Part shown: positions 14,251 through 15,168 of the stretch, in pieces
Numbering within the stretch: the stretch's first letter is position 1
How the letters are laid out: every line of letters begins with the position of its first letter
DNA from: Nautiliaceae bacterium
Lineage (GTDB): Bacteria > Campylobacterota > Campylobacteria > Campylobacterales > Nautiliaceae
Direction: 5' to 3'
DNA length: 15,168 nt
NCBI GenBank assembly: GCA_027063075.1
Contig: JAMOSM010000045.1
Coordinates: 1 to 15,168, forward strand
Position numbers and translations under genes: made by a program
Notes under the pieces: model-generated
What the model was told of the DNA's origin: nothing
Database searches by the model: none
The model's input: only the letters and a program-made list of their open reading frames with translations

Positions 14251-14520
14251 ATGCAAATTAATGTAGGAAGTCTTATTTATGCTATTTTGTCGATAATATT
14301 GGCAAAAGTTATTGTGACTTATTTGGTGCCAGTATTAAAAGATACTTTTGATTTAACTCAAAAACAAGAAAATTGGATTTTTTTATTAACTGTTTGGGCA
14401 ATGGGATATTGGGGATATGCCCTTAAGTTATGGATTGTAAGAGAAATGAAAAAAAATTGGATTGTAAGAGAAATGAAAAAAAATGAAGGGAAAGAAAATG
14501 TTTCTAATGTTACTGAATAA
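14251..14520 (+). CDS. Small two-helix membrane protein with tandem 9-residue duplication
   Basis: 89 residues, unrecognised. Two hydrophobic segments (about 7-27 and 41-62) with a short polar loop between them; the tail after the second helix is basic, then ends in KENVSNVTE, so the C-terminus is probably cytoplasmic. Residues 61-69 and 70-78 are an exact repeat (WIVREMKKN twice), encoded by a perfect 27-bp tandem duplication. The ATG at 14251 has AAGGAG 6 nt upstream; an in-frame start at 14212 would lie across the promoter and operator and is rejected. First gene of the XRE-controlled operon; the stop codon lies inside the next gene. Confidence 0.7.
   Translation: MQINVGSLIYAILSIILAKVIVTYLVPVLKDTFDLTQKQENWIFLLTVWAMGYWGYALKLWIVREMKKNWIVREMKKNEGKENVSNVTE
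14431..14484 (+). repeat. Perfect 27-bp tandem duplication
   Basis: Two identical 27-bp units (14431-14457 and 14458-14484), each starting TGGATTGTAAGAG and ending in an A-run. The length is a multiple of three, so copy-number change would add or remove 9 residues without a frameshift. Probably a recent slippage event. Confidence 0.92.
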
Positions 14521-14911
14521 AGAAGAAAAAGAATTGTTTTTAAATTTAGCAATTCATATTGCAAGTGTAGATAATGATTTTACGGACAAAGAGAAAGAAA
14601 AAATTAAAGTTTTTTGTAAAGAGATGGAGATTGAATGTGAAGATTTTATTACAAAATTATCGTTAAATGATGTTTTAGACAAGCTTAGTTTTTTAGAAGT
14701 TTTTAAGAAAAAAATTGTGTTATTAGAAATAGTATGTTTAATGTTGGTAGATGGTTTAGTTAAAGAAGAAGAAAAGGTATTAGATCAGATGATTGAGAAG
14801 TTTGGTTTAGATATTTCACTAAAAGATAAAATGATTAAATGGTGTCAAGAGTATAATCACTTATTATTACAAGGTTACTTATTAATTGGTGAGGAGGTAA
14901 AAAATGGCTGA
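14498..14911 (+). CDS. TerB-like helical protein
   Basis: 137 residues, all helical by appearance. Two acidic, Asp/Glu-rich helix-turn elements recall the TerB fold of tellurite/stress-response proteins: IASVDNDFTDKEKEKIKVFC (about 25-44) and LMLVDGLVKEEEKVLDQMI (about 84-102), the A/VDxxxTxxE pattern being repeated. The assignment rests on this pattern only; overall similarity is weak. The start is uncertain: AAGGG stands before ATG 14498, with ATG 14507 an alternative and 14483 less likely since it lies within the repeat of the preceding gene. The gene overlaps the membrane-protein gene by 23 nt and the next gene by 8 nt. Likely cytoplasmic, perhaps working with the membrane protein upstream. 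Confidence 0.65.
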   Translation: MFLMLLNKEEKELFLNLAIHIASVDNDFTDKEKEKIKVFCKEMEIECEDFITKLSLNDVLDKLSFLEVFKKKIVLLEIVCLMLVDGLVKEEEKVLDQMIEKFGLDISLKDKMIKWCQEYNHLLLQGYLLIGEEVKNG

Positions 14912-15168
14912 TTTAGAAAAATATAGTTCAGAATTTAGTGATAGTAGTTTTTTTGATAAAGTAACAAATTTTGCAAAAAAAGCGGGATGTGGATTATTAG
15001 AAAAAGCTTTTACATTGTATTATACAGCTAAAGATCCAGATACATCTACAAAAGCTAAAGCTATTATTTATGGAGCTTTGGGATATTTTATTATTCCTTT
15101 AGATGCTATTCCAGATGTGACTCCTGTAGTAGGTTTTAGTGATGATTTAACAGCTCTTGCTACTGCTT
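14904..15168 (+). CDS. YkvA/DUF1232 family protein (3' end outside window)
   Basis: 88 residues are in the window. The DUF1232 signature is clear: TLYYTAKDPDTSTKAKAII, then the hydrophobic YGALGYFIIPLDAIPDVTP with the LD-x-IPD core, and VVGFSDDLTAL, where the paired Asp is conserved. The family is small, membrane-associated and of unknown function. The N-terminal extension (about 30 residues, polar) precedes it. GAGGAGGT lies 6 nt before the ATG, the strongest ribosome site in the cassette; the ATG sits in the last codons of the TerB-like gene. Third gene of the XRE-controlled operon; more genes may follow beyond the window. Confidence 0.85.
   Translation, partial: MADLEKYSSEFSDSSFFDKVTNFAKKAGCGLLEKAFTLYYTAKDPDTSTKAKAIIYGALGYFIIPLDAIPDVTPVVGFSDDLTALATA

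Noticed and set aside
1..15168. CRISPR array, tRNA genes or insertion sequences
   Set aside because: No spaced repeats, cloverleaf-like sequence, transposase or terminal inverted repeats were seen by eye on either strand.

Overview
The window is AT-rich, densely packed bacterial DNA with short intergenic gaps, many TATAAT-type -10 boxes and A/G-rich ribosome sites. The gene content points to Campylobacterota: an HsrA/CosR-type orphan regulator followed by ferredoxin and Ppx/GppA genes, bamA divergent from tyrA, an M99 (Csd4/Pgp1-like) peptidoglycan carboxypeptidase, and nadA-nadC. Overall character suggests the thermophilic/vent side (Nautiliales-like), but that genus-level placement is inference. 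No rRNA, tRNA, CRISPR array, insertion sequence or replication origin was found.

Layout. 1-367: the 3' end of modD with a terminator. 348-1266: two minus-strand small genes, a secreted hypothetical protein and a conserved cytoplasmic one. 1373-2987: a plus-strand group of a Tat-exported M99 carboxypeptidase, an acidic Cys-containing protein and a DUF465 protein. 2999-5665: a minus-strand nadA-nadC-phoH operon (quinolinate, then nicotinate mononucleotide, then a PhoH-type ATPase) closed by a terminator inside the end of the DUF465 gene. 5727-6661: plsY-folB. 6713-9485: a tightly overlapping cosR/hsrA-ferredoxin-ppx/gppA-arsC operon. 9503-13003: a minus-strand bamA followed 9 nt later by an APC amino-acid permease interrupted by an in-frame amber codon. 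13076-13903: tyrA.

13910-15168 looks like an accessory cassette. A small XRE/Cro-type repressor gene diverges from a plus-strand operon encoding a two-helix membrane protein (with a perfect 27-bp tandem duplication), a TerB-like helical protein and a YkvA/DUF1232 protein cut by the window end. Two identical 14-bp perfect palindromes (TATCCTATAGGATA) bracket a textbook TTGACA-N17-TATAAT promoter; one also overlaps the repressor's own ribosome site. This is the best candidate for an undescribed regulated system here.

Other points of note are the phoH gene, whose conserved N-terminus has no ATG/GTG/TTG start (an AUA behind a strong ribosome site is the best candidate), the amber-interrupted permease, the M99 enzyme that keeps a His zinc ligand and a twin-arginine signal, and the CosR/HsrA-type regulator that keeps an Asp at the phosphorylation position. 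Apart from the short promoter gaps listed, the window is essentially fully coding; no gene-free stretch exceeds 300 bases.
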